Counted from the first letter of the stretch, positions 32,686-44,235 are shown. The stretch: DNA of 64,000 nucleotides from Macrosoma leucophasiata (GCA_036365455.1 JAWQUS010000020.1:9087001-9151000), one strand, 5' to 3'. The notes: generated from the letters alone by a model not told the origin. Numbers and translations: made by a program.

Positions 32686-33322
32686 AAAGCCTCGTATTTA
32701 TGGAAAACATTTGATTAGCAACATGGTTGCATAAACATGTTGCCGAGAGGCTGTCAACATGTTACGAGCATAGAATTATTCCTCAATGGCTATGAGCAAC
32801 GATTGTGTCGCGGAGTTGATCAGGTAATGATGCAGAGTTGACGGCCAGCGAACGATCAGTTTATCAACAAATGTTGACGTGTGACGTGACTCTGCAACTG
32901 TTTATAAATATGGCGGTAGTGTTGAGCAACGACAAAATTATGCAATTATAGAATTATTTCAATTTAAAGCGTTATTATGGAATACTTCTATCAAAGAATA
33001 CAAGGATAGAAACAAAAAGAACAATGCATTTCAAGGAATTTCTCAAGCTCTAAATATACCCAAAAAAAGACGTCGAAACTAAAATATACGAGTATGTACT
33101 GCGCACTCAATTTACTAGACAGAATAAATCTGGCGCCAAAAAAAAACTACAGGCTGCGGCGCAATGCAACACTTCTTCCTCGGGCAACATTTTAAAGCAG
33201 ACTGGCGTGTGTGGGACATCTTATATTGATTTAAACAAAGTTTCCAGCAATATTCTCGCTGTTCATCAATAATGTTGATCAACTGTTGCTAAAAAAAATG
33301 TTTACCACGAATACCAGGCTTT
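32686..33322. mobile_element. Second Harbinger-like MADF-bearing element
   Basis: The left end, AAAGCCTCGTATTTATGG then AAAACATTT...TAGCAACA, is mirrored at the right (33284-33322: TAGCAACAG..., AAACATTTTTTTT..., ending in the complement of AAAGCCTGGTATTCGTGG). The terminal inverted repeats are thus ~45 bp and imperfect. The interior is the MADF pseudogene (32931-33235). Ends and interior differ from the 26208-27229 element, so this is a different family. Superfamily assignment rests on the MADF partner and element layout. Confidence 0.55.
32931..33235 (+). pseudogene. MADF-domain remnant
   Basis: Reading on plus: an IELFQFKALLWNT segment, then IKEYKDRNKKNNAFQGISQA, and after a frameshift in an A-run near 33065, ETKIYEYVLRTQFTRQNKSG. 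This fits MADF: a hydrophobic first helix, LLWNT in the CLW position, EYKDR..K..AF..I, then K.Y..RTQF.R. Another frameshift lies near 32948. The following KKKLQAAAQC segment is a plausible linker. Two frameshifts make it a pseudogene. Confidence 0.65.
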
Positions 33323-33902
33323 ACGCTAACAAACTAACTGACATAACAAACACTCACACTTTCAACATAGGCAATTCTCATTTCGTCATTTTCTAAACTA
33401 AAAATAATTTTATCAACGCCTGGAAAAACAATTTTACCCAACATTCATCATGTTTGTATCTTTTCAGTTATTTCACATTATAGCTCTATACATTATGGCC
33501 ATACATTATACCACACATGTTTCTTTAGAAAAATATAGTTTCCATTTGTTTTAAAGCTATTATTGTGCCACAAAAGTTTAAATTGATATATCAACTGTTC
33601 AAAACTTACGTAAAACTGCCGCCAAGAATGCTCAAACGTCTGGAAAACACATTTCTGTAGATCTTAATCGGTTTTGGTGCTTGTAACATGTTTAGTTGAA
33701 AAAAAAATGTTATTCGTTCTATGTCAATAAATAATATTAAATCGGCACCTGCTATTTTAAAGAAGATTTAGCATGTCTATTAATGCTTTTTATTTTACGT
33801 TATGTGGTGTTTAGTATAAAATATAGCGAGAATATATCAATTTGTCGAGTAAGTTCCTAAATGGTTTAATTATTCATTATTAATAAGACAAGATAGTCAA
33901 TA
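33323..33902. other. No gene seen
   Basis: AT-rich; nothing recognised. Confidence 0.45.
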
Positions 33903-35335
33903 ACAATTTAAATTCCTTCTTCAATTTCGACCATAACAAAATAAATTTCCGTTCGATTTTTCGCGTGAAAAACACAGAAAATCGCCGTTGTCTGGCAGAC
34001 AAATTAAATTTTCTTCACATTGATTTTCTCGAGCGCACTAATTACGTAATTTAGTGATTAGTTTACAGAGCCGTGAGTGCCAGAGATAGGGGAGGAGATT
34101 ATCAACCTCTATTTCAATAAGTGGGATCTAATTTCATTATCGCATCGTGAATATATTACAGGTTATCGGCAGTTTTCAGCAAAGATAACTTTAAGGAAAT
34201 TTTATTGTTTATTTAGTATCTCCAATTTAAATTTCCTCTATAATTTCCAGAATATCAAATTAAATTTCCATTCAATTTCCTCCGTGAAAAACACAAAAAA
34301 TCGCCGCTGTCTGGCGTAGAAATTAAATTATCTACACATTGATTATCTCCAGCGCACTAATTACGTAATTTAGTGATTAGTTTACAGAACCGTGAGTGCA
34401 GAAGATAGGGGAGGAGATTAACAACCTCTATTTCAAAAGGTGGGATCTAATTTCATTATCGCATCGTGAATATATTACAGGTTATCGGCAGTTTTCAGCA
34501 TAGATAACTTTTAGGAAATTGTATTGTTTATTTAGATTTTTGTAGTAATAAACTGACCAGGCGTATTAGATAATGATATAGGGAATTTTCTGATTTTAGC
34601 AGATTAATTTTACTTTGGGCTAAAACATCTCCAATTTAAATGCCCTCTATACTTTTTATAATTAAACAAATAATGTGCAAAACACAAACAAATCGTCACT
34701 GTGTGGCGCAGAAATAAAATTTTCTACATATCTATTTTCTCGAGCGCACTAATTACGGTGTACAGGTAATAGGGGAGGAGATTAACAACCTCTATTTCAA
34801 TAAGTAGGAACTATCTAATTTTATTATCGTATCGTGAACCTGTTAGGGGATATCTTCAGTAGAGATATTTTTTAAGTAATGCTATTGTGATATGTTCACA
34901 ATAAACTAGAAACAAAGAAACATTTGAAATATTTTTCGTGTTAAAATCAGAAAACTTCTTGATTTATTGCCTGAGACGCTCGTATTCATCAACTTATTAC
35001 GACTTAAAATCAATACATACCTACTATAAAATACTCTTAAATTGATTAAAATACGCTTTGGATATCCTCTAAGATACTCACATGGGATAGTAAAATAAGA
35101 TCGTGTTTATTTAAATAGAAGTTGGTAATTTCTTCCCCTAATACCTGCCTGCACTCACGGCTCTGTAAACTAATCACTAAATTACTTAATTAGTGCGCTC
35201 GAGAAAATCAATGTGTAGAAAATTTAATTTGTCCGCTAGACAGCGGCGATTTTGTCTGTTTTTCCCGGGGGAAATGGAATGGAAATTCATTTTGTCATCT
35301 CGTCAATATCGAAATTATGGTAGGCATTTAATTTG
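33903..35335. repeat. Four-copy repeat array (three direct, one inverted)
   Basis: Direct units start at about 33903, 34222 and 34631 (each CAATTTAAAT...). An inverted unit occupies ~34925-35335. Shared landmarks in order: GTGAAAAACACA, AATCGCCG-TGTCTGGC, CGAGCGCACTAATTACG, GTTTACAGAGCCGTGAGTGC, GATAGGGGAGGAGATTA, CAACCTCTATTTCA and, in the longer units, TTTTCTGATTTTAG. Full unit length is about 410 bp. A near-palindrome around AATTACGTAATT is kept in units 1 and 2 and in the inverted unit. No frame and no known family. Confidence 0.8.
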
Positions 35336-35344
35336 TTCTTGACT

Positions 35345-35500
35345 ATACGTACAGGGACAAATACTTGTATGACCTACAGATATTTGTTTCGGGTCTTGGT
35401 GTTTGTGTATGTGTTGTGTGAACTTGTGAACAACGGCACCCACGATACAGGTTTATGCCTAGTGTCGTGTGAGTGTAAGTATTTATTTATAAAATTGAGA
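35345..35500 (+). mobile_element. SINE-A 3' part
   Basis: TTGTATGACCTACAGATATT, GTTTCGGGTCTTGGTG, CACCCACGATACAGG and GTGTGAGTGTAAGTATTTAT match the body of SINE-A at 49384-49638. The tRNA head is missing. Confidence 0.75.
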
Positions 35501-35687
35501 AGTTCATGAACTAAATATAACAATATGTGGGTATTTATAGACTTCTTAATGTATAATTCTTTACTCTGCAACCACTGCATATAAAACTTAAATGTTAACA
35601 CTTTGTTTAATATTTTTTTTTATTTTGCTAGTTGAACTACCTAGTTGTTTGTAACGAAGAAAACCGCATCAATTCTGTTTGTTCTAA

Positions 35688-35878
35688 AATCAGAAAAGTC
35701 TCAAAACAGACAATTTTTAAATTAACGAAAAAGTAATCGTTTACCTTATATTATTATGTTTCTGATTTAATTAAACATATATATAATCAGAAAAGTCTCA
35801 AAACAGACAATTTTTAAATTAACGAAAAAGTAATCGTTTACCTTATATTATTATGTTTCTGATTTAATTAAACATATA
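35688..35878. repeat. Near-identical 97-bp tandem duplication
   Basis: 35688-35784 and 35785-35878 repeat AATCAGAAAAGTCTCAAAAC ... TTTCTGATTTAATTAAACAT with no difference seen until the final few bases. Recent duplication or assembly artefact. Confidence 0.9.
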
Positions 35879-36694
35879 AAATACCAAAGTGAAATAACAA
35901 CAATCAATCGATAGATGCTCATAAAACAATCTATAGTTTATATTCTACCATTATCAAAAGAATGGCGGCACTGAAATTCTACAAATGAATGTCAATTTTA
36001 TTTTTTTATGATTCAAACAGTACAAATGAGCCACTCTTCGTAAGTCTGTCGATCCTGCTTTTGATGACCAAATGACCGACTCTCGACTCTGAGAGCCCTT
36101 AGTGCCCCTTCAATTCTATTTTATGTGTTTGTCAGGTGTATTTATATCGTCATGTATATGTAATGTAAGATTTGTTAGGGCATTGTAAAGTGGGTGGAGT
36201 AAAGGGAGAGTATACATTTGTAGTATTATTAAGGGCGGTAAAATGAAATCATTTTAGAAGTCAATTTGTTGGTATCAGGATGTGACTGATTTATGGACTT
36301 AGAAAATTTGTCTGACGAAGATTCAATAGCTGGCACCGTAATAAAATCATTAAAATTTACACGACGAGGAAAAAGGTTTGTTTTAGAGAAATAGATTGTA
36401 TTAGATTTATAAAGCTATAATCGTAATCATATTACTCTCACAAACTAAAATTTTACCGCCGAAAATACAATAATAAGTAAAAGCTGTGATGTATCTTACT
36501 AATTCTGAGTCGTTTCATTTGTGCAATTTCGATCTTTTCAAATCTTTTGGAATAAATGTAGGTATACGTTATATTTAATATTAATGACGATTGATTCAGT
36601 GGTTAAGTTCCACCAGGCAGCACTGTACCATCTGTCGATAATTTGCAGTTAACATTTCCGTTGAGATAGCCAATTTTATTAGAGATAGCAATTT
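35879..36694. other. No gene seen
   Basis: AT-rich; a 34-codon frame near 36295 (MDLENLSDEDSIAG...) is too short to support. Confidence 0.4.
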
Positions 36695-36917
36695 TACTGG
36701 TGGTAGAGCTCTAGTGACGGAGCTCGCGGGCGTAGGTACGCATTACATAATATACTTGCCGATAAATGGAAGTGTTCAGCACTATTCTGTTCCGGTCAGG
36801 TGGTAATGCCTCTGCACAGAGGCATAACACCTTAGGCCTCAGGAGTGGTAACGCTGCAGTCATCACTTAACATCAATGTGACTGCATGTCTGTTTGCGAC
36901 TTCCATTACATAAAAAA
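36695..36917 (+). repeat. R290 repeat with deletions
   Basis: ACTGGTGGTAGAGCTCTAG start, then the R290 order to ACTTCCATTACATAAAAAAG. Segments around the CGGCCCTGTAAT and GACCTTGGTC positions are missing. Confidence 0.85.
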
Positions 36918-38000
36918 GCCCCTCTCATATTTTGGCTAGTTTTCAAAAGATTTGTATTGAGCTCTCTTGCTTATAATGTCGCCGTTTATATGTTACAATA
37001 CTCATGTGGATTCAATGTAAATTGTGTGCTTTTGGCCATTTACGTGACAAAAGTAAAAATGCATTTCGTGAAATAATTGATATTGAAGAAGGAAATCGGA
37101 AGCGTAGTGTAGATATAGACGGACTTTGACTACAGTAGCTTGAATGACTGGAAATTCAGGTAAGTGAGGAAGTGTCGGTGGTGTTGTACTAGAAAGAAGT
37201 CCGCGAATATATTAATATTTGCTGCAAGGTAAGACATAACAAACCAATTACTTGAACAACTCATAATCAAAATGAACTCCAACAAACACTATTCCACTAC
37301 ATAGCATATCAACAACAATACATCCACACAAGCCCAGATAACATTGACGTGGACTGAATTGCAGGAAGTTTATCGTTTCAAAGCACGTATCACCTGTTAT
37401 AGAGAACTTCATTAACACATTATTCCGTAGGGAATTTCTGCTTAGCGACAGATAATCATATTCATTACTGAATTAGTGTGTTCGCTGTTAATATGCAGAC
37501 TGGATAAAGCTTTTGTTGTGTATAAATTGTTTAGTAACAAGGTTGTTATTATAATGAAGCTTTTGCTGAACCACTAGAAAAATCAACTTTATATGCGAAG
37601 ATGTTTATGTTTATATTTATTTATTTAACTTTATTAAAAAATGAAGTTGTAGATAAACAGTGTTCTCTTACGGATCAGGAGGCCAATATTGGCGGAGACA
37701 CAATTGAAATCAATTGTCATATTTTTCTCGTGACTTGACGGGATTGTAAATTAATTATCAATCACTCATTCTTTGAGTATTAGGGTCATAGCTCACTACA
37801 GGCACCCGGCACCCGACCAGCACCGCCTCGTTTCGCTCGATCGCGTTGTTACTTGTGAACCACTCGCGGACGCGCGCGGTCCACTTGGGAACAGCGAGTT
37901 GGCAATGCAAAGTCAACGCAAGACCAGTTAGTGGTCACCGAGTGGTCCACTCGCAGTCCGCGCGTGGACGGCGTACATAGATCTGGGTGTTCTTTAGATC
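36918..38000. other. No gene seen apart from a GC-rich block
   Basis: AT-rich to 37796; the GC-rich block 37800-37975 is listed separately. Confidence 0.4.
37800..37975. repeat. GC-rich block with partial inverted repeat
   Basis: CCACTCGCGGACGCGCGCGG at about 37861 is roughly mirrored by GGTCCACTCGCAGTCCGCGC near 37951. It stands out sharply from its AT-rich flanks. Possibly a MITE of unknown family. Confidence 0.45.
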
Positions 38001-38063
38001 GCAGTCATCACTTAACATCTATGTGAACTGCATGATTGTTTGCCACATTCGTTACATAAAAAA
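38001..38063 (+). repeat. R290 tail fragment
   Basis: GCAGTCATCACTTAACATCT through GTGAACTGCATGATTG to CATTCGTTACATAAAAAAC. Confidence 0.75.
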
Positions 38064-38743
38064 CAAAAAAATGAAATCTAATAATGTACCTGCCGTTGTA
38101 GCTTTGAATGAGGAAGGAATGGAGGAATGATTAGGTAGGTCTGTCTACAAGTATATATTTATACCAATTAGATGAATCAACCGATGTTCGGAGCTAATGA
38201 GTAGATAATGGACGAGGCACACCAGCTCGACCTTCAGACTGTCATTATTGTTTGTAGATGTATGATAAGATGTTGTGAAGATGTTTTGGTAAAAAAAAAT
38301 TGACTAAATCGTCAAATATATTTTTGACATATCACACGATATTGCACTGCGATGAATCGTAATGTTATTAGCATTTAATGATGAACATACTTGACACGAC
38401 TCAAAATTATTGCATATAGGATCAATATTATACCAGTACATGACGTCACATCCCTAAGGGTATATCATTTTAACAAGGCTTAATATAGTATGGACAAAGC
38501 AAAGAAATTAATTAATTTCAGTTAGTTAAATGCCATACCAATAAATCTGGTCTTTTATTAACCTCAAAGCTACTCTTAGTGCCGTACATACTTATTCACG
38601 GCATTCAATTACATGAGAGTTTGTTATGAAGGTTGTGAATTAATTTTACTGATTACCGCCATGCATGCAAGAGAAGAATTAGTAAATATAAGTAAATAAT
38701 TATATGAGTTGAACCAGTAAATGAAGTAAACTCTCACAACTAG
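38064..38743. other. No gene seen
   Basis: AT-rich; nothing recognised. Confidence 0.45.
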
Positions 38744-39013
38744 TTTTTTTTATGCAATGGAAGTGGCTAACAAGCATGCAGTTCACATTGATGTTAAGTG
38801 ATTGACCCACACAAAGACCAAGGTCAAAATGTAGATGCGTTACCACTCCTGAGGCTTAGGGTGTTATGCCTCTGTGCCGGAAATTACAAGGCCATACATT
38901 ACCACTTGACCGGAACAGGATAGTGCTGAAATCTACCATTTAGCGGCAAGTATATTAGGTAATGCGGTGGTGCCTACGCCCGCGAGCTCCGTCACTAGAG
39001 CTTCACCACCAGT
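38744..39013 (-). repeat. R290 repeat, near full length
   Basis: T-run, ATGCAATGGAAGTGGC to GAGCTTCACCACCAGT; the ACTGCAGCCTATAGACAC segment is deleted. Confidence 0.88.
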
Positions 39014-39165
39014 GAATCTCCGAAATGGTGGTAAGTACGCAGTTCAATTTTAAAACCTAAATATCATTCACAGACTACTAACAACCAAGTATGATGGTTT
39101 AATGAAAAATGTTAACAGGCATAAACTTGGATAGAATAGATTTTTAGAACAACACAATACAATAT

Positions 39166-39388
39166 TACTGATGGTAGAGCTACAGTGAGCTACTACCCGC
39201 TTAATGCTAGTGTTCAGCGCTATCGTGTTTCGGTAATGCACGGCCCTGTAATTTCAGATACAGAGGCACAACAATTTAGACCTCATGAGTGGTAGATCAT
39301 CTTTAATGAAATCTATAATTTATATATAGATGTTTATCGGCTAATGTGAAATATATGCTTGTTTGCATAAATAAATGACATAAAAATA
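39166..39388 (+). repeat. R290 repeat, diverged
   Basis: ACTGATGGTAGAGCTACAG, GTTCAGCGCTATCGTG, GCACGGCCCTGTAATTTC, then a degraded 3' half ending AATGACATAAAAAT. Opposite orientation to the copy 150 bp upstream. Confidence 0.75.
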
Positions 39389-40127
39389 ATTATCAATATT
39401 AATAGAACTTTTTTATGCCTAAATCAGCACTTTTTGGGATTCACACCTGTAATGTCTATAAAAATACAACAATGTAATAAATATAGTTTGAAATACAGGT
39501 TTGTACCAAACAACGATTAAAATAAAATGCAAAATCTTTTCTAATCGTAAGAGCGGAAGAAAATAAATCATATCCATATCGCTCCTTACAGAAATGTTAC
39601 GAGAATAAATCCTAAGACGTGCCTAGTTTAAAACAAACTTAGCTACTATTCGTTAAATTAATTCAATCAATAAATATGTGAGAATTCTGAGAATTAAGAA
39701 ATCCTTTATTGAATGTATTCCGTAGATAGAGTTCCGTAGATGCTTATTTCAGAAGCAGTAGTAGTTACCACTTAAATGTGGGTGGGTGGAACATGACAAT
39801 GCTCTGCACTTAAGATAAGTTCGATATAGGTGCATGTATCCCATCATAGCCAATTGCATTTATAAGACAATGAAATTCGCGCTTCTGTAGAAAGTTGAGT
39901 TATTTGAAATGCAAAGATTTGCTTGCAGCTCCTATTTGCCCGTGAAGTACATAATTAGTAATTTTTGAAGAAAAAATGGAAAGTGAAGTGTTTAGTTATT
40001 TTTAAGGTTATTTTTAGATGAGATATTTATTTGTTGTCATTTTGGTCCCCCAAAAAGCTAGTATTTTTTCTGGTTCAAATAAGGTCGTTTTTGTATTATT
40101 GTGTCGTTTTTTTTTTTATAAACTATT
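39389..40127. other. No gene seen
   Basis: AT-rich; nothing recognised. Confidence 0.45.
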
Positions 40128-40196
40128 GCATTAGTCTAGTGGTAGCAGTCCACTACTACTACGGTGGGACTATTACTAGACTGGGTTCGTACATAC
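40128..40196 (+). repeat. SINE-B head fragment
   Basis: TTAGTCTAGTGGTAGCAG (box A) and ACTGGGTTCGTAC (degraded box B) with no SINE body after it. Confidence 0.5.
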
Positions 40197-40369
40197 GTAC
40201 ATGAAGTTACTTTTAAGCTAATTAACATTAATTGTTAACATTTATTTTGTTCTAGGATTAGGCAAGCTGACAAGATAATATAGCTACGAGATAATACAAT
40301 GTCAGTTTGTTAATCAATCTCGCACGAAAATAATATAAACGGTATAGTAAAGAATTCTAGTACATAGAT

Positions 40370-40475
40370 TAGTTCATTTGTGATATTATCTGGTAGATAA
40401 TGCCTTCTAGTTGCATTAAGTCCGCCCTTTGTGCAACGTTGTTTTTGTGCAATAAAGTTAAATAAATAAATATTT
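40370..40475 (+). mobile_element. LINE 3'-UTR tail
   Basis: TTGCATTAAGTCCGCCCTTT, TTGTGCAATAAAG and TTAAATAAATAAATATT are a common lepidopteran LINE 3' end with an AATAAA-type signal. No coding part upstream is recognisable. Confidence 0.5.
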
Positions 40476-40574
40476 ATAGAAATTTCATTACCTAAGCATA
40501 TTATTGCTTTACATACAATTAATTAACAGCCTCCGTATTTGCTGAAAAAATTATAAAAGACGACCCATTGATGT

Positions 40575-40715
40575 CAATATACGCACAGCTGCGCGCGGCT
40601 CGCGACAGTCGTTGGTCGCGCGTCTGTCGCGAGCACCGGAAGCGGTACCATACATTTTCACACTGCATCTATAGTCGCGCGCGGCCGCGATCGATCGCGA
40701 TGCACGGAATTACAG
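40575..40715. repeat. GC-rich palindromic block
   Basis: GCGCGCGGCTCGCGACAG, then GGTCGCGCGTCTGTCGCGAGC, and later GCGCGCGGCCGCGATCGATC. Multiple overlapping CGCG palindromes in an AT-rich setting. Perhaps a hAT-type MITE; not proven. Confidence 0.4.
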
Positions 40716-40802
40716 CCTAACTGACGTACTAACTTTCAAACCGTATATCAGAATAATGAATGACTTATTTATTTCCAACAGCAAAACCAAAATTTAAACT
40801 AA

Positions 40803-41000
40803 AAATGTTCGCGCAAAAGTTGCTAGCACCTGAGTAAACTGCAAGCAGGGTGAACGATGGCGCCATATAGTGTACCCGAAAACATCAGGGCCATTGTGTT
40901 GAATTTAGGTCGACTGCATTTTAAGCTTTGAACATGCTGTTCCTTGTTCAATGTTAATGTGATTTTTTTTATAATACGAGGTTGATTGTGAGGATGACTA
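40803..41000 (+). repeat. Repeat G copy 1
   Basis: ATGTTCGCGCAAAAGTTGCT, GCACCTGAGTAAACTGCAAG, GGGTGAACGATGG, GTGTTGAATTTAGGTCGACT, GCATTTTAAGCTTTGAAC, ending GAGGTTGATTGTGAGG. No coding frame; family unknown. Confidence 0.75.
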
Positions 41001-41235
41001 TTTTATACCCATTTTAAGCATTAATCTTATTTAGCTGTACCATTTGTTATCGTTTGGTTTCTGCATAAATATCAATAAATTTAAATTTCCCGTGCAAAAA
41101 TGTAAAATATCTAATTATAAAAACATTACATATGTAGTTGGAATGTGTCAATTTATTGGACTCATCACAATCTCAGTTCTATTCATAACTTTTTCAGAAC
41201 TTACCTTATAAACGATATCTCGTATTTATTAACTA

Positions 41236-41435
41236 AACATTTTCGCGCGAACGTTGCTGCAAAGCATTTGAATAAACTGCAGGCGGGGTGAACGACATCA
41301 GGGCTATTGTGTTGAATTTAGGTTGACTGCATTTTAAGCTTTGAACATCTATCTATTCTGTGTGTAAGATTAGTGTGTCTTCTTATAAAAGGAAGTTGGA
41401 ATATTTAGTGCTTAATATTATTATGAGCGTGTAAG
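41236..41435 (+). repeat. Repeat G copy 2
   Basis: ATTTTCGCGCGAACGTTGCT, GCAGGCGGGGTGAACGAC, GTGTTGAATTTAGGTTGACT, GCATTTTAAGCTTTGAAC. The downstream half seems repeated again at 41450-41510 (TTAATATTAGTGTGCATTTC, GAAGTTGATTTGGAAACATT). Confidence 0.75.
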
Positions 41436-41744
41436 ATATATTATCATTAATGTTTAATATTAGTGTGCATTTCTTATAACTAGAAGTTGATTTGGAAACA
41501 TTTTGAACACTTTTTGCAATAACAATAGAATATAATAAAACATGCTTAGTTCCACTAAAGATTTAATAGCACAAGATCCTTCGAGAATAATAAATGCATA
41601 TGCACTAACACCCATATTCTAAGACGTTACTCGAAACATTCCTGGACTCACACTCAGCTGAGGACACTTTATAAGGACGCCTCGAAATCCATATTCTTAG
41701 ATGTATTTTGATAGTAACTCATGTGTATAGACTATCATATAGAT

Positions 41745-41800
41745 TCCATCAGGTGGCCCGATTGCTTGTCTGACAACCTTCAGAGATAAAAACAAATCAC
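41745..41800 (+). repeat. CR1-type LINE tail scrap
   Basis: CCATCAGGTGGCCCGATTGC, TTGTCTGACAACCTTC match the tail of the LINE fragment at 49675-50055. Confidence 0.5.
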
Positions 41801-42012
41801 AAAGTCTAGAAAAACCATTTTTATAGAAAAATGTGGTGTTTAATTATATTTCCAGACAGCTCCGACACTTATGTCTTTTAACATACGATACGTAAGAACA
41901 ATATTATACGTACCTACTACGGTATAAACAACTATAATTCAAATTTATTAGACGAGACCACTGAAAACATTAGATCCATCCATAAAAATCTGAGAATTTT
42001 CTCAAATTTCTT

Positions 42013-42230
42013 AGCTAATAATGTTCCCGCAAAATTTGCTAGCACCTGAATAAATTGCAAGCGGGGTGAACGAGGCCGACGCATTGTGTACCTCAAAACA
42101 TTGTGGCCATTGTGTTGAATTTAGGTCGACTGCATTTTAAGCTTTAAACACCTTATTCTGTGTTCAATATTAGTGTGAATTTCATATAATAGGAGGTTGA
42201 TTGTGAAACATTTTGTATACGTTTAAGCAA
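42013..42230 (+). repeat. Repeat G copy 3
   Basis: ATGTTCCCGCAAAATTTGCT, GCACCTGAATAAATTGCAAG, CGGGGTGAACGAGGCC, GTGTTGAATTTAGGTCGACT, GCATTTTAAGCTTTAAAC, ending GGAGGTTGATTGTGAAACAT. Confidence 0.75.
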
Positions 42231-42859
42231 AGCTTTTCCGACTAAAGTGAATAATGTAGTTGCTTATATCACGGCATGGAGTCGCTGAATAGGGTTGTTC
42301 GTCATCTCGCGCGACAAAGACTCGCACGATCAGACGACTTGGCATCTTTTTAAATTAAATAATATTTTTGTCGTCAACTCGCCCGACCATAAAATTGTGA
42401 GGTAACTAAGTACAGTCAACTACAAAAATCCTTTTTAAAAACGTTTAATATATTATGGTTGGTCTTTAAAATGAAACAAAATATCATTAAGTATACCATA
42501 ATTTGAATATGTACCTGTAAAAAAAAATAGTTAAAAATATGAAATAGAATCTACATAATATCACAAAAGAATGTGGCCTGTTACTATAAATACTTCTTAT
42601 ACAATAATGGTCAATATACTGTACGACTGATTTTTTTTATTTTTATGTATAATTTTGTTTTAGTTATAATAACAACAGAAGTTAATCAGTAGCCTGTACT
42701 TTGTATAAGTGTGCGAGTTGATGACAGAAATATGATGACGAATAACACGCTGAATAGTATTCCGTACAAATTCTTTGCCGTCTCCGTCCATCAACCGATA
42801 GCTAGTTCAAGGTCTGCATCTCTAAGAATTTCTGTATCTCTACTATCTTTTTTAATAAC
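42231..42859. other. No gene seen
   Basis: AT-rich; nothing recognised. Confidence 0.45.
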
Positions 42860-43920
42860 CCATAGGCTGTTTAAACCTAAATCTGAAAAAAGTTTATACA
42901 TTTCGTAAATTGAGTGCATATTTGGGGTATACAAGATAAACACGTCAATCGAGGAAATAATTATCAAAAACAATGAAGTACGAATCTATTCCAAATTTTA
43001 TGAGATTACTAAAGTTACGTGTTGACGTAACTTTAGAAATCCTGGGACAAATCCAAATCTGTGCAGAACAAACCGCTGTGCAGAACGACCCACTTTTCTC
43101 CGCCTCGATCTCCTGACTACCAAAACCGCAGACGACTTCATTCTAGAGAGCTGAAAATAATCTACATTCCGTCAGAGATTAAACAAAATACTTCTTATAG
43201 AACATACACTCCTTACCCCCACAACCCAGTTTAAGCTTCCCTACGCTTTGGACTGGAGCGCGTTTGAGGTGAAACAAACAGAGAACGCATACGGGTAATT
43301 TTACTATCGTTTCGTGTCTATTTCGTAACTCGATAGAAATTTTACAAAAATGCCTTATCGTACTATTTAGAAAGAAAGGAAAAAGACAGAACAATTTTTT
43401 TTTTGGTACTACCCAAAAAGTAAGTATTTATACCTATGACGTGGGTGTTGTTAAGCCATCGACATTAAACATACCGACACATACTATATACACTGCACAC
43501 TGCTGGACCAACTAAGTCATTATTAGGGTTCAATATTTATCCCGCGACCCTTCGAATCAAACGATCATCTCACACCGCAGGACCAACCGGTCGTGATTTT
43601 ATCATAATAATACCTAATGCATGAACGTCATATTTACATTAAAATCCCGAAATCAGAAATTCTGACCACAGATTTAAAGTCCTTTCCTTTCCAAAGACAA
43701 TTAGTTCAGATTCATTACATATTCTTTCAGTTCGAGAGTTAGGTCATTACATTGAAGTCCACCGAGGATAAACCCAGTTCTACACCGCTGTACAAAAGTA
43801 TGACCTACTATTCGGTCTCTCGATGATTACCAAAACCATACACCGCTACCAACCTAAATCTGAAAATAGTTTATACATTGCGTAAATTCAGTGTACATTT
43901 GGGGTGTACCAATTTGTAAA
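42860..43920. repeat. Old ~1-kb duplication, two matching segments
   Basis: AACCTAAATCTGAAAAAAGT ... GCATATTTGGGGTATAC (about 42867-42930) recurs at 43850-43915. CCGCTGTGCAGAA ... GACTACCAAAACCG (43070-43125) recurs diverged at 43785-43835. Direct orientation. Confidence 0.6.
43490..43600 (-). mobile_element. SINE-A head fragment with repeated box-A unit
   Basis: The minus strand reads CGGTTGGTCCTGCGGTGTGA, TTTGATTCGAAGGGTCGCGG, and further on a second GTTGGTCCAGCAGTGTG. The SINE body is missing. Confidence 0.6.
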
Positions 43921-44235
43921 AACGCTGTAGGATACATTTTTCACATAAATCATAAGCGAACTATAGGTAAGTCGCGCGGTCAAGCGCCCCGTCTAAACTA
44001 AGCAGGTAGATATTTTAAACAACGAAAGCGATCTCTTCCAGACTACCTGTAGGTGGAAGGATAATTTTAATATGGTTAAGACCGTAGGGGTGTACAGGTT
44101 AAATATATAATACGTACAGTAATTAAATTAATAAAATACAAAGTATAAAACATATATAGATAAACAACATTAGATAGATATATACATAATAATACAGCAA
44201 TATTATAGGTAATTAAGAGCAATACTAATTTTTAG
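43921..44235. other. No gene; probable 3'-UTR of the adjoining LINE
   Basis: AT-rich. 44090-44235 could be the untranslated end of the minus-strand LINE that follows. Confidence 0.35.

Noticed and set aside
33903..35335. CRISPR-like or phage-type array
   Set aside because: Four ~400-bp diverged units in mixed orientation in an insect-type genome; no short repeats with unique spacers.
36295..36390. 34-codon frame MDLENLSDEDS...
   Set aside because: Too short, with no start context or homologue that I recognise.
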